Shown one piece after another: positions 41,553-51,705 of a stretch of 64,000 nt of DNA (positions within the stretch are counted from its first letter, which is position 1; every line of letters begins with the position of its first letter). The notes under the pieces were generated by a model. That model saw only the letters and a program-made list of their open reading frames with translations, searched no databases and was not told the origin of the DNA. Made by a program: the position numbers and the translations under genes. Origin of the DNA: Spirosoma agri. Lineage in GTDB: Bacteria > Bacteroidota > Bacteroidia > Cytophagales > Spirosomataceae. Where the stretch lies: positions 1,612,001-1,676,000 of the forward strand of contig NZ_JAAGNZ010000002.1 in NCBI RefSeq assembly GCF_010747415.1, in the 5' to 3' direction.

Positions 41553-44078
41553 ATGCAACGAAAAAGACTGATCTGTTCAGCGTTTACCTTGGCCACGTCG
41601 CTGCTTCTAAACGGAGTATATGCTCAATCGCTTCGACCACCCGCTTACCCACTCGTAACGCACGACCCCTATTTCAGCGTCTGGAGCAATACCGACAAAC
41701 TGACTGATTCGCCCACCCGCCACTGGACCGGCAAACCGCAATCGCTGGAAGGAATCATTCGGGTTGATGGCAAGGCCTATCAATTTCTGGGGGCCGTACC
41801 AACCACCTATGAGCCCATTCTGCCAACTGCCGAACTGAAGCCCTACACGGCTTTGTACACCACGACGAAGCCCGGCGACGGTTGGGAGAAACCAGACTTC
41901 AACGCGGCCGGCTGGACGACGGCCCCCGGTCCATTTGGTGACACCCCCGAAGCGAAAACCCGCTGGGTGAACAGCGACACCATGAAAGAGGGTATTTACG
42001 TCCGTCGTGAATTTACGTACGATGGCAAAGCGAACCCCGCCGATCTGCTGTTGTCACTTAATCACGATGACGATGTGGTGATTTACCTCAATGGCACGAA
42101 AATCCTCGATAAAACCGGCTACATGAACGAGTACCAGAACGTTCCCTTGTCAGCCGAGGGGCAACGGGCTTTGCGGACGGGTAAAAACGTACTGGCCGTT
42201 CATTGCGTCAGCCCTCGGGGTGGATCGTTTATCGACGTCGGTATCGTTAACCCCATCAAATCGTCGGCGGTAGCGACCGCTACCCAAACCGCCGTGACCG
42301 TATCGGCGACGCAAACTGACTACACCTTTACGGCTGGACCAGTCGGGTTGACCGTCAATTTTCTGTCGCCCCTGCTGCTCGACGAACTCGAGGTAGCCGC
42401 CCGTCCCGTAACCTACGTGACGTTCAACGCGAAATCGAGCGATGGGAAGCCGCACTCGGTTCAGATTTTCTTCAGCGAGTCGGCCACCATGGCGACGAAC
42501 ACGGCGGGGCAAACGGTTGTGACAAAAGCGGGCCAGACACCCGGAATCTCGTACCAAACGGTGGGTACGCAGGCTCAGCCGCTGCTGGGAAAAACGGGCG
42601 ATAACGTCCGGATCGACTGGGGGTATGCTTATCTGGCGGTTCCGCAACCATCGGTCGCCAGCCGAACGGCGTCGGGCCCGACAACCGATTTGAAACAGTC
42701 GTTCATGGACAAAGGGCAACTTCCGGCAGCAGCTAATACAACCGGATCGGAACCCGCGCAGAACGTGGCGCTGGCAACGGTACTGGATCTGGGTAACCTG
42801 ACGAAACCGGTTGCCCGGCATTTGATGCTGGCCTACGATGACCTCTATTCGGTTCAATATTTCAAACAGAACTTACGACCCTGGTGGAACCGGGATGGTA
42901 AGGTGACCATGTCGGATTTGCTCCGGACAGCGGAAAAAGACTACGCCCGGCTTCGGCAGAAATGCACCACGTTCGACGCTAAAGTTCGTGCCGATGCCGA
43001 GCAGGCTGGCGGTAAGGAATATGCTGATTTGTGCGTATTGGCGTATCGGCAGGCCATATCAGCCCACAAGATCGTGGCTGGACCGAAAGGGAATGGTAAG
43101 GATGCGCCGGTACTGTTCTTCTCGAAGGAGAACTTTTCGAATGGATCGATTGGCACCGTCGACGTAACGTATCCATCGGCTCCGTTATTTCTCCTCTACA
43201 ACAATGAGTTAGCCAAAGGATTGCTACGATTCATTTTCGATTACAGTGAGTCGGGACGGTGGAAAAAAGACTTTCCGGCGCACGACGTGGGTACGTATCC
43301 ACTGGCGAACGGACAAACCTACGGCGAAGATATGCCGGTGGAAGAAGCGGGGAACATGATGATCCTGACGGCGGCTGCGGTTCAGATGGATGGTAAACCC
43401 GATTTTGCTCGTGAGCACTGGTCGACGCTAACCAAATGGGTTGGCTTTTTGAAACGCGATGGATTTGACCCGACCAATCAGTTGTGTACGGATGATTTTG
43501 CGGGTCACTTAGCCCGGAATGCCAACTTATCGGCAAAGGCCATTATGGGCATTGCCTGTTACGGCAAGATGGCGCAGATGATGGGCGATCAGAAAACGGC
43601 GGACGAACATCTGGCGCTGGCCCGTGATCTGGCCCGCCGGTGGATGCAGCTCGATTCGGACAGCGACCACTACGCCCTGACATTTGACAAAACCCCTGGC
43701 AGCTGGAGCCAAAAGTACAATATCGTTTGGGATAAGCTATTGGGCCTGAATGTGTTCCCGACGGAAGTGGCGAAGAAGGAGATCGCGTTCTATCTCAAAC
43801 ACCAGAACACCTACGGACTGCCGCTCGATAGCCGCAAAACATACACCAAATCGGACTGGATCATCTGGACCGCTACCTTGGCCGAATCAGACGCTGATTT
43901 TCAGGCGCTAATTAAACCGATCTGGAAATTTGCCAACGAAACGCCGAGCCGTGTACCTCTCACCGACTGGCACGAAACAACGGATGCTAAGCAGGTTGGT
44001 TTTCAGGCCCGGTCAGTGGTAGGCGGTTATTATATCAAACTGCTCCAAAAGCGCCTGATGTCAGCGAGCAAAAAATAA
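41553..44078 (+). CDS. Secreted glutaminase-family protein (GtaA-like, DUF4965/DUF1793)
   Basis: An 841-residue protein with a signal peptide (LICSAFTLATSLLLNGVYAQ). The start of the mature protein (PPAYPLVTHDPYFSVWSNTD) and the C-terminal all-helical part (LPLDSRKTYTKSDWIIWTA) match the GtaA-like architecture of DUF4964, DUF5127, DUF4965 and DUF1793. An inserted beta-sandwich at about 120-225 (NHDDDVVIYLNGTKILDKTG) looks like a carbohydrate-binding-type module. The fungal relative was described as a glutaminase; for bacterial members the real substrate, perhaps a glycoside, is uncertain. It is single, between a terminator and a REP-like element. Confidence 0.82.
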   Translation: MQRKRLICSAFTLATSLLLNGVYAQSLRPPAYPLVTHDPYFSVWSNTDKLTDSPTRHWTGKPQSLEGIIRVDGKAYQFLGAVPTTYEPILPTAELKPYTALYTTTKPGDGWEKPDFNAAGWTTAPGPFGDTPEAKTRWVNSDTMKEGIYVRREFTYDGKANPADLLLSLNHDDDVVIYLNGTKILDKTGYMNEYQNVPLSAEGQRALRTGKNVLAVHCVSPRGGSFIDVGIVNPIKSSAVATATQTAVTVSATQTDYTFTAGPVGLTVNFLSPLLLDELEVAARPVTYVTFNAKSSDGKPHSVQIFFSESATMATNTAGQTVVTKAGQTPGISYQTVGTQAQPLLGKTGDNVRIDWGYAYLAVPQPSVASRTASGPTTDLKQSFMDKGQLPAAANTTGSEPAQNVALATVLDLGNLTKPVARHLMLAYDDLYSVQYFKQNLRPWWNRDGKVTMSDLLRTAEKDYARLRQKCTTFDAKVRADAEQAGGKEYADLCVLAYRQAISAHKIVAGPKGNGKDAPVLFFSKENFSNGSIGTVDVTYPSAPLFLLYNNELAKGLLRFIFDYSESGRWKKDFPAHDVGTYPLANGQTYGEDMPVEEAGNMMILTAAAVQMDGKPDFAREHWSTLTKWVGFLKRDGFDPTNQLCTDDFAGHLARNANLSAKAIMGIACYGKMAQMMGDQKTADEHLALARDLARRWMQLDSDSDHYALTFDKTPGSWSQKYNIVWDKLLGLNVFPTEVAKKEIAFYLKHQNTYGLPLDSRKTYTKSDWIIWTATLAESDADFQALIKPIWKFANETPSRVPLTDWHETTDAKQVGFQARSVVGGYYIKLLQKRLMSASKK

Positions 44079-44082
44079 GTAA

Positions 44083-44171
44083 GTAGCGCGGGTGGGAACC
44101 CACGAAAGAGAGTAGCCTGTAGAAGCTTATTTACAAGCTTAATCCCTTTCGCGGGTTCCCACCCGCGTTAC
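44083..44171. repeat. REP-like inverted repeat between convergent genes
   Basis: The left arm 44083-44108 (GTAGCGCGGGTGGGAACCCA...) and the right arm 44146-44171 (CTTTCGCGGGTTCCCACCCG...) pair with 24 of 26 positions. An inner AAGCTT-containing pair (GTAGAAGCTTATTTACAAGC) lies at the tip. The element spans the space between the convergent glutaminase-family and sulfatase genes and could serve as a bidirectional terminator. Confidence 0.85.
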
Positions 44172-44184
44172 CTACTTACCCGCC

Positions 44185-45642
44185 TTACTTCGTCGTATCG
44201 ACTATTCCGGCGGCCCGTACGTTGCGTCCCGTGCGGTTCTGAATATCGTCGCCCAGATCGGTTCGGGCTTCTTCGGCTAGTTTTTCCAGTTTACGAATGA
44301 TATCGGGGTTTTGCTCACGCACATCGTATCGTTCGCCGGGGTCGCGCTGAAGGTTATACAACGCCATGGGAAACGCGTGATTCTCGGTGTTGGGACCGGG
44401 CTTGCCACCCTGACCGGGCAGAAATCCTTCGTAGGTACGACCCGGATGCGCAAACACTAGTTTCCAGTCCCCTTGCCGCACAGCTTCCAGACTATTTTTT
44501 CGGTAGTAGTAGAAAAAGTGATCGCGGGGTGTCATCGAATCATCTCCTTTCAGCAGCGCAAGCCAGTCTACACCGTCGATGGTCTGTTTCGGTAGCCGGG
44601 CTCCGCACAGTTTAGCGACCGTAGGTAGAATATCCATTGTCGTCAGTAGCTTGTTCGACACTCGACCGGCGGGTACCACCCCCGGCCAGCGAACCAGACA
44701 AGGCACCCGATGACCGCCTTCGAAGGACGTTCCTTTGCCCTCCCGGAACCCACCTGCCGAACCCGCGTGGTCGCCATAGTTGAGCCAGGGGCCATTGTCG
44801 CTGATGAAAATAACCAGCGTATTCTTATCGATTCCCTGTTGCTTCAGTTCCTGCATGACCTGGCCCACCGACCAGTCCAACTCCATCAGGACATCGCCGA
44901 AAAGGCCGCGCTGACTCTTACCCCGGAATCGCGCCGAAGCCGCCAGCGGAACGTGGGGTAGGGGATGAGGGATGTACAAGAAAAACGGCTCTTTCTTGTG
45001 GTTGCGGATAAACGAAAGGGCGCGCTCGGTGAACGTGGGTGTAAGTTCGCTGGCATCGTCGAGGGTTTTCACCTCTTTGGCGGGCTGGTTGCCTTCGATC
45101 AGGAACAGCGGAGGGTACTGAGCGCGGGCCTGATCAGGATGGTGCGGCCACATATCGTGGGAGTAAGGCACACCGTAGTATTCATCAAACCCCTGCTGTA
45201 GGGGTAAAAAAGCCTGTTTGTTGCCCAGATGCCACTTGCCAAAAATTCCGGTAGCATACCCCTGCTCTTTCAATAATTCAGCCAGCGTCTCCTCCGCAGG
45301 GTTCAGGCCAATGGGTGAATTGGGTCCCAGAGCACCCGAAATGCCGATGCGGTTTGGGTAGCAACCCGTCAGTAGAGACGCGCGTGATGCGCTGCAAACC
45401 GCCTGAGCCGCCAGAAAATTAGTGAACCGGCTCCCTTCCGCAGCCATGCGGTCCAGGTTGGGGGTTGTGTATCCCATGGCCCCGGTACAAGACAGATCAC
45501 CATAGCCCAAGTCGTCGATGAAGAATAAAACGATGTTTGGCTTTTTCGGGTCTGGTTTGCGAATCCATGCGCTAATGGACAAACAGACAAGCGCTAAAAA
45601 AATAAGGGTAGCCGAAAAATAAAGGGTGTGTTTTTTAGTCAT
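44185..45642 (-). CDS. Type I sulfatase (arylsulfatase-like)
   Basis: A 485-residue sulfatase with an N-terminal hydrophobic signal or anchor (LYFSATLIFLALVCLSISAW). The metal site is FFIDDLGYGDLSC. The sulfatase motif is CSASRASLLTG with Cys83, the residue oxidised to formylglycine by an anaerobic or oxygen-dependent activating enzyme. GKWHLGNKQAFLPLQQGFD and NGPWLNYGDHAGS add further ligands. It removes sulfate esters, probably from sulfated glycans. It is divergent from the two-component system of the adjacent mannan locus, with 294 bases between them; no link to mannan is shown. Confidence 0.93.
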   Translation of the reverse strand: MTKKHTLYFSATLIFLALVCLSISAWIRKPDPKKPNIVLFFIDDLGYGDLSCTGAMGYTTPNLDRMAAEGSRFTNFLAAQAVCSASRASLLTGCYPNRIGISGALGPNSPIGLNPAEETLAELLKEQGYATGIFGKWHLGNKQAFLPLQQGFDEYYGVPYSHDMWPHHPDQARAQYPPLFLIEGNQPAKEVKTLDDASELTPTFTERALSFIRNHKKEPFFLYIPHPLPHVPLAASARFRGKSQRGLFGDVLMELDWSVGQVMQELKQQGIDKNTLVIFISDNGPWLNYGDHAGSAGGFREGKGTSFEGGHRVPCLVRWPGVVPAGRVSNKLLTTMDILPTVAKLCGARLPKQTIDGVDWLALLKGDDSMTPRDHFFYYYRKNSLEAVRQGDWKLVFAHPGRTYEGFLPGQGGKPGPNTENHAFPMALYNLQRDPGERYDVREQNPDIIRKLEKLAEEARTDLGDDIQNRTGRNVRAAGIVDTTK

Positions 45643-45817
45643 TTGTGCGTTTCCTTCGGGCGTAAAGTTAACCGCTGATCACCACTATTCCCGGCCCAAA
45701 TCACAGGTTTAGCAGCCCTTGTTCCCATCCTGAGTGGCAATTAGTAACTCTATAGGGTTTTCCCTAAATTTATAGAAAATTGGGTTTTCACTATTTCAAA
45801 ACTAGTCCTGTTAGTCC

Positions 45818-45825
45818 TACTTTTG
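45818..45825 (+). promoter_or_regulatory. Putative -7 element upstream of the response regulator
   Basis: TACTTTTG fits TAnnTTTG and is 112 bases before the ATG at 45937. The -33 position reads TTTC rather than TTTG. The rest of 45643-45936 is AT-rich and holds no gene. Confidence 0.35.
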
Positions 45826-45936
45826 CTAAACAAAATTCAATTTATTGGTAAAAATAGAAAGTCTATCGCCCTATTGAACTACGTTGGGATTACGCTCGAT
45901 CGTTTTTCCACGCATCCAAATTTAGGAAAAGAGTAA

Positions 45937-46584
45937 ATGATACGAGTACTTATAGCCGATGATCATAATGTTTTCGTGGAAGGCATTGAGTCGCTTATTT
46001 CGGGATCGCCGGATATCAAAGTGACCGAGCGTTGTTTTACCGTTCAGTCGGTCATCGAGCGGTTGGGCGAAACGGTCATCGACGTGGTTCTGCTGGATAT
46101 TTCGTTCCCGCAGATTGACGATGGACTTGGCCTTTGCGAACACATCACGCGTACGTATCCGAAGACAAAAGTGGTTGCCCTAACTATGCACGACGATGCC
46201 AGCCTCATCAAACGCATTGTGAAGAAGGGGGCAAAGGGCTACTTATTGAAAAATACAACTAAAACGGAGTTGCTACAGGCGATTCAGACGGTGCATCACG
46301 AGAAGCAATACTTTAATGAAACGATTACGCAAATTCTGCTGAACGATGGACCGAGAACCCGGAAGTCGACCGCTGGCATGGGCGTGAAGCCCAACCTGAC
46401 GCCCCGCGAATCAGAAGTGCTGATCCTTATTGCGCAGGGGCTTACGACGCAGCAAATGGCTAACCAGTTATTCGTGAGTGCCAAAGCCGTTGAATTTCAC
46501 CGAAGTAGTCTGCTCATGAAGTTTAGCGTTCCGAATACGGCCCTGCTGATTAAGACCGCCATGGAAATGCATTATATCGATTGA
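45937..46584 (+). CDS. NarL/LuxR-type response regulator
   Basis: A 215-residue regulator: receiver domain with acidic pair IADDH, phospho-acceptor Asp54 in VLLDISFPQ, Thr in ALTMHD and Lys in KKGAKGYLLK. It is followed by a LuxR-type HTH (LTPRESEVLILIAQGLTTQQ, then VSAKAVEFHRS). It overlaps the kinase frame by four bases at its stop and is its likely partner. Position directly upstream of susC suggests that it controls the polysaccharide locus. Confidence 0.93.
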   Translation: MIRVLIADDHNVFVEGIESLISGSPDIKVTERCFTVQSVIERLGETVIDVVLLDISFPQIDDGLGLCEHITRTYPKTKVVALTMHDDASLIKRIVKKGAKGYLLKNTTKTELLQAIQTVHHEKQYFNETITQILLNDGPRTRKSTAGMGVKPNLTPRESEVLILIAQGLTTQQMANQLFVSAKAVEFHRSSLLMKFSVPNTALLIKTAMEMHYID

Positions 46585-46610
46585 TCGATGCCGGATTTTA
46601 CGATGTACAG

Positions 46611-48389
46611 ATGAACGCTTGCGTTACGCTTTCCATACGGTTTAGGGGATGGATGCTGGCTATCCTGCTCATTGGCGCAGGCGGCTATGTCCAGTCGGTC
46701 ATGGCGTTGTCGGAACCATCGCCGGTTGATAGTCTGAAACGGCAGATCAAGCGTTTGGTTCAGGATAAGAACTATGATCAAGCGGCCAAGTCGTACGAAA
46801 AGCTAGGGTGGTGGTACCACCAGCGGTATGGGTACAACAAATACACAATGGATTCCTACTTCAACAGTTTGAAATACTACAGTTTGATGGGCGATTCGCT
46901 GGGGTATTACAACGAGCACATTGTGATTGGGGACTACTATACGCATGACTACTTCATGCAGCCCTACGCGGAGAAATATTTACGGAAGGCACAGCAGTTT
47001 TTTGAGCGGACCCGCAATATGCCCAAGGTCATTGAGTGCCGACTGGGATTTGCCAACATCGCACAAAATAAAGCACCTATTCCGGCGGATCTGCTGACGC
47101 AATTGCGTGAAACTGAACGGTTGAGCGCGCGCTACAAACAGGCCTATTCGCAGGCTTACGCGCTAAATTTGCTGGCCAATACGTATTCGCGGGTTAAAAA
47201 GCCGGATTCTGCTGATTATTTCGCCAACAAGAGTCTGGTCATGTCCCGGCAGTTGAATGTCAACTGGTTGATTGCCCTGAATTACTTTTATCTGGGCATT
47301 GTCAAACAGTTTAGGAATCAATCGAAAGAAGCAATTGCCGACTATCAGCGGAGTTTCGATATAGCGAAAGCGGAAAATAACCTGTCTATGCTTCGCGAAT
47401 TATCGCGGCATACGGCTGATAGCTACTCGCGAATAAATGATTATAAAAATGCGTATGTGGCTTCCCTAAAAACGCTGGATTTCGAGCGTCAGTTTTATTC
47501 GTCCGAACAGACAAAAAGTATCCGGTTGCAGGCGTTGGACAGTCAGATCAAGACCCTGGCCGTGGAAAAGCAGTTGGTAGAAGCGCAGAGCCGAAGTCAG
47601 CACGTGCTGAATCTAATGCTGGCAATTGGATTGACCATCAGCGTATTAGGGGTTGGTACACTGGTTTACCTACGACGTCAGCAAAAAGTAATTGCGCACC
47701 AGCAAACCGTCATTGCCCAGCAGCAGATTCGACAGCTGGAACTGAAGTCGCTGCGGGCGATGATCGAAGGGCAGGAAGGCGAACGCACCCGCATTGCCCG
47801 TGATCTGCACGACGGACTAGGTATTCAATTGTCGCGGATCAAACTGTTTGTGGAAGCGCACCAGGAACAATTGCCCTTGTCCGTCAAGGAACCCTTAAAC
47901 CAGTTTTTAGATGAAGCCTGTACCGAAACCCGCCTGATCTCCAATGACCTAAGACCCTATGCGCTCTCCACGTTCGGATTCATTCCGGCGCTGGAGGATC
48001 TGATTCAGAAGTTAAACCTCGTCAATCAGACGACGCTGATTTTGGACCATTACGGGGAGATACCGGCGCTGGACGACGAAGCCTCTGTAATGATCTACCG
48101 GGTTGTGCAGGAGCTGCTGAACAATGCGCTCAAACATGCTAGTGCCCAGATGATTACGGTTCAGATTATGGCCAGTGATGAAACAACATTGATCAGTGTG
48201 GACGATGATGGGAAAGGTGGCGATTTTGATACTACACCGGCAAGAGGCAACGGCATCGCTAATATTCGCTCACGGATTGCTTACCTCGGTGGTCAGGTAA
48301 TGTGGCAAAGCGAAGCAGGCAAAGGCACCTCCGTAATGATTTCGTTACCCACCCAAAAACAACCCCAACCAGCCGAAGCCGTCGTGTAA
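46611..48389 (+). CDS. TPR sensor histidine kinase (HisKA_3 type)
   Basis: A 592-residue kinase. A signal peptide (MNACVTLSIRFRGWMLAILL...) is followed by a periplasmic TPR region of about 300 residues. A membrane helix (LMLAIGLTISVLGVGTLVYL) and a coiled coil (HQQTVIAQQQIRQLELKS) come next, then the dimerisation helix with phospho-acceptor His400 in RIARDLHDGLG and the ATPase domain (QELLNNALKHASAQ, DDDGKGGDF, RGNGIANI). A TTG overlapping the regulator stop is in frame, but ATG 46611 gives a proper signal peptide. The outside TPRs may sense a sugar-loaded partner or envelope state; this is inferred. Confidence 0.92.
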   Translation: MNACVTLSIRFRGWMLAILLIGAGGYVQSVMALSEPSPVDSLKRQIKRLVQDKNYDQAAKSYEKLGWWYHQRYGYNKYTMDSYFNSLKYYSLMGDSLGYYNEHIVIGDYYTHDYFMQPYAEKYLRKAQQFFERTRNMPKVIECRLGFANIAQNKAPIPADLLTQLRETERLSARYKQAYSQAYALNLLANTYSRVKKPDSADYFANKSLVMSRQLNVNWLIALNYFYLGIVKQFRNQSKEAIADYQRSFDIAKAENNLSMLRELSRHTADSYSRINDYKNAYVASLKTLDFERQFYSSEQTKSIRLQALDSQIKTLAVEKQLVEAQSRSQHVLNLMLAIGLTISVLGVGTLVYLRRQQKVIAHQQTVIAQQQIRQLELKSLRAMIEGQEGERTRIARDLHDGLGIQLSRIKLFVEAHQEQLPLSVKEPLNQFLDEACTETRLISNDLRPYALSTFGFIPALEDLIQKLNLVNQTTLILDHYGEIPALDDEASVMIYRVVQELLNNALKHASAQMITVQIMASDETTLISVDDDGKGGDFDTTPARGNGIANIRSRIAYLGGQVMWQSEAGKGTSVMISLPTQKQPQPAEAVV

Positions 48390-48477
48390 TTTAGTAAACC
48401 ATCCGCCGGTCATAGATCAGTACACTCGAAATTTCCTACTACTTCTATAAACTTAGTTGACTTTTTAACTTTCCTTT

Positions 48478-51400
48478 ATGATTAAACATATGCTTTCAGG
48501 CGTGTTCGTCCTGAGTAGCTGGCTAGCTGTCTCTGCTCAGGATCGAACCACTACCCGAATCGGTTCCGAAAAAAACCGGCCCATTCTGGCTACGGCCAAA
48601 GATGCTAAAACGAGCATCAACACCTCATCGGACGTAAAAGCGCTCATCAAAGGGGTTGTGTCCGATGAAAAGGGAAACACCTTACCCGGCGCAACGGTAT
48701 CCGTCAAGGGAACGCAGCTCGGTACGACGACCGATGTCGAAGGACGCTTTTCGATTAACATGCCTGCTGGGGCCAAAACGCTGGTCTTCTCGTTTATCGG
48801 CATGAAAACGCAGGAAGTTGAAGTCGGTACGCGTACTACGCTGAACATCACGCTGGCAACCGGTGATCAGTCACTGGATGAAGTGGTGGTCATTGGCTAC
48901 GGCACGGCAAAGCGGTCGGACGTTACCTCGTCGATCACGACGGTGAAGGCGAGTGACTTAAAGGACATTCCGGCGGCAGGTATCGACCAATTGCTTCAGG
49001 GGAAAGCCGCTGGCGTAACCGTTACCAGCAACGGCGGACAGCCCGGCGGTGGCGTGTCGGTGAAGGTTCGTGGCGTAACGTCTATCAACAGCAACGACCC
49101 ATTGTTCGTGATCGACGGGGTGCCGTTTGTGGGGGGCAATACCTCGTCAAGCACGGGTTATGCCGGACTTGGCGGTGGCGACGGACAGACCGGCAACTCG
49201 GTGATGGCCATGCTGAACCCGAATGATATCGAGTCTATCGACGTGTTGAAAGACGCGTCGGCGCAGGCAATTTATGGTTCGCAGGCGGCCAACGGGGTCA
49301 TCATGATCACCACCAAGAAAGGCAAACAGGGCGAAGGCAAGATCAACTACGAGACCTACACGGGCGTATCGGAAGTGGCCCGCCGACTAGATTTGATGAA
49401 TCTGCGGGACTTTGCCAAATACCAGAACGAGGTGCTGCCGATCATCGGTAATCCGGTGGCTGACGAATTTAAAAATCCGGATCTGTTAGGAACGGGGACC
49501 GACTGGCAGGAGGCTATGTTTCAGCGCGGAGCTATCAATAACCACCAGCTGAGTTTTTCGGGTGGTCGGGATAAGACGACGTACTACCTGTCGCTAAACT
49601 ACTTCGATAACAAAGGGATTCTGCTGGGTTCGGACTTCAAGCGGTACGCGTCTCGCTTTAGCCTGGACACACAGTTGAAGAACTGGGTGAAAGTCGGCAT
49701 CAGTGCTAACGTATCGCGCAGCATTCAGAACGTGTCGCTGGCCGATGCCGCCGAAGGAACGATCTGGTGGGGTGCCTCGACCAGTCCGCTTATTCCGGTC
49801 AAAAACCTGGACGGCACCTGGGGTGGCGGTCAGACGGTGGGTGGTGTGCAATACAACAACGCCAACCTGGTCGGCAACAGCCAGTACCGGGGTAATACGA
49901 AAACGACCAACAACATTTTTGGCAGTTTGTACGCCGAACTGCAACTGACCAAAGACCTGTCGTTGCGCAATGAGTTGTCGTACACGCTGGGGCAGGATAA
50001 CAACGTCGCCTTTCAGAAAGCGGGTAATGTAGGCGGCACATCGTTTCGTAGCAAACTGATCGATTCGCGGTCCGATAACTACTACTACTCGATCACCAAC
50101 TACCTGAACTACAATAAGTACATCAAAAAGCACGGCATTCAGGCAACGCTGGGTCATCAGGTTCAAAATTCATACTACCAGTCGATTTCGGGTACTAAAG
50201 TCGATTTGCAGGCCAACATTTTTGACCTGAACACGGGTAGTGCTGATCAGACGACCTGGGGACTGAGTGGCGGTAAAGGCCAGTGGGCGATGGAGTCGTA
50301 TTTTGCCCGCGCCAACTATACCTACGATGATCGCTTCTCGCTTTCGGCCAGCTTCCGGACGGACGGTTCGTCGAACTTCGGACCCAACAACCGGTGGGGT
50401 TATTTTCCCGGCGTATCGGCTGGCTGGACATTGTCGAATGAGAAGTTCATGAAAGGTGATGTGTCGAAAGTGGTGAGTTACGCAAAACTTCGGGTAGGCT
50501 ACGGAATTGTGGGGAATCAGAACTTTCCGGGTGGCGCACCCAATCCAGCGTATGTAGGTGCGGTTCAGTTCTTCTCGGGTCCGGTCGGCTTTGGCTCGTC
50601 CAACATGATCAATGGCATTCCGAATCCGAACCTGAAATGGGAGTCCGTCAAAACGGCCAACGCCGGGGTTGACCTGGGCTTCCTGAATGGCCGTGTCGAC
50701 GCGACCATCGACGTGTACCGGAAAGTAACGTCCGATATGATCATCTTCCTGACGGGACCAAACCTGATTGGCGTCGGCGATCAGTGGGATGACCTGAAAG
50801 CTCCGCTGGGGAACGCCGGTCAGATGACGAACACCGGGGTTGATATTGGCCTGACAAGCACCAACATCAAGAAAGGTAACTTCAGCTGGAAAACGAACGT
50901 TGTATTTACCCAATTCACCAACCGTTACGAAAAGGCCGCTAGTGCAGCTTCGGCGCTGGATGGTAAAGTGTATTACAACAATTACCTGATTACGCACACA
51001 ACACCCGGCCGGCCGGTTGGCTCGTTCTGGGGACTGGTAACGGACGGGTTGTTCCGTACACAGGCTGATCTGGACGCTAGTCTGCCCCAATTTGGCTACA
51101 AAGTCAATCAGAACGAAACGTGGCTGGGCGATATTCGCTATAAAGACATCAACGGCGACGGGAAAATCGATGCGCAGGACCTGACCTTTATCGGTAGCCC
51201 GATACCCAAGTTTACGTGGGGCTTTACCAACACGCTGAACTATGGCGATTTCGACTTCTCGGTGTTCCTACAGGGCAGTCAGGGCGGAAAAGCGTACAAC
51301 TTCCTGCGCTGGCAGCTGGAAGGGTTGAACAACGCGTACACCAACCAGCTCAAAACTGTAACGGATCGCTACACTGAGTCGAACCCAAACGGATCACTGC

Positions 51401-51705
51401 CCCGCTTTACGAATACCAACAAGAACAACATCGCCATGTCAGATCGCTACGTGGAAGATGCGTCGTATGCGCGCATTCAGAACATCACGCTTGGCTATCG
51501 GCTACCGAAAACGCTGTTGAACAAAGTGAAAGTGTCTAACCTGCGTATCTACGGATCGATTCAGAACCTGAAAACATTCACGAAATACTCTGGCTACGAC
51601 CCTGAGATCGGTGCATTCAACAACAGCATCAAACTGATGAACGTGGACACGGGTCACTATCCAAACCCGCGTACGTTTACCGTAGGCGCTAACCTGCAAT
51701 TCTAA
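48478..51705 (+). CDS. SusC/RagA-type TonB-dependent glycan transporter
   Basis: A 1075-residue outer-membrane transporter. A signal peptide (MLSGVFVLSSWLAVSAQ) is followed by a carboxypeptidase-D-like domain (IKGVVSDEKGNTLPGATVSV), then the SusC-specific TonB plug start (LDEVVVIGYGTAKRSDVTSS), plug (GVSVKVRGVTSINSNDPLFV) and a large barrel ending FTVGANLQF with the terminal Phe. Its SusD partner is next. Together they import oligosaccharides using TonB energy; the adjacent GH26 enzyme suggests manno-oligosaccharides. Confidence 0.96.
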   Translation: MIKHMLSGVFVLSSWLAVSAQDRTTTRIGSEKNRPILATAKDAKTSINTSSDVKALIKGVVSDEKGNTLPGATVSVKGTQLGTTTDVEGRFSINMPAGAKTLVFSFIGMKTQEVEVGTRTTLNITLATGDQSLDEVVVIGYGTAKRSDVTSSITTVKASDLKDIPAAGIDQLLQGKAAGVTVTSNGGQPGGGVSVKVRGVTSINSNDPLFVIDGVPFVGGNTSSSTGYAGLGGGDGQTGNSVMAMLNPNDIESIDVLKDASAQAIYGSQAANGVIMITTKKGKQGEGKINYETYTGVSEVARRLDLMNLRDFAKYQNEVLPIIGNPVADEFKNPDLLGTGTDWQEAMFQRGAINNHQLSFSGGRDKTTYYLSLNYFDNKGILLGSDFKRYASRFSLDTQLKNWVKVGISANVSRSIQNVSLADAAEGTIWWGASTSPLIPVKNLDGTWGGGQTVGGVQYNNANLVGNSQYRGNTKTTNNIFGSLYAELQLTKDLSLRNELSYTLGQDNNVAFQKAGNVGGTSFRSKLIDSRSDNYYYSITNYLNYNKYIKKHGIQATLGHQVQNSYYQSISGTKVDLQANIFDLNTGSADQTTWGLSGGKGQWAMESYFARANYTYDDRFSLSASFRTDGSSNFGPNNRWGYFPGVSAGWTLSNEKFMKGDVSKVVSYAKLRVGYGIVGNQNFPGGAPNPAYVGAVQFFSGPVGFGSSNMINGIPNPNLKWESVKTANAGVDLGFLNGRVDATIDVYRKVTSDMIIFLTGPNLIGVGDQWDDLKAPLGNAGQMTNTGVDIGLTSTNIKKGNFSWKTNVVFTQFTNRYEKAASAASALDGKVYYNNYLITHTTPGRPVGSFWGLVTDGLFRTQADLDASLPQFGYKVNQNETWLGDIRYKDINGDGKIDAQDLTFIGSPIPKFTWGFTNTLNYGDFDFSVFLQGSQGGKAYNFLRWQLEGLNNAYTNQLKTVTDRYTESNPNGSLPRFTNTNKNNIAMSDRYVEDASYARIQNITLGYRLPKTLLNKVKVSNLRIYGSIQNLKTFTKYSGYDPEIGAFNNSIKLMNVDTGHYPNPRTFTVGANLQF

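Noticed and set aside
42150-42857. 235-residue minus-strand frame inside the glutaminase-family gene
   Set aside because: It lies fully inside a well-supported gene on the other strand and its translation is Arg-rich and low in family-like motifs.
44083-44171. CRISPR-like repeat
   Set aside because: The repeats are single inverted pairs between convergent genes, without regularly spaced direct repeats or cas genes.
50170-51090. 306-residue minus-strand frame inside susC
   Set aside because: Antisense to a complete SusC with plug and barrel motifs; no independent support.
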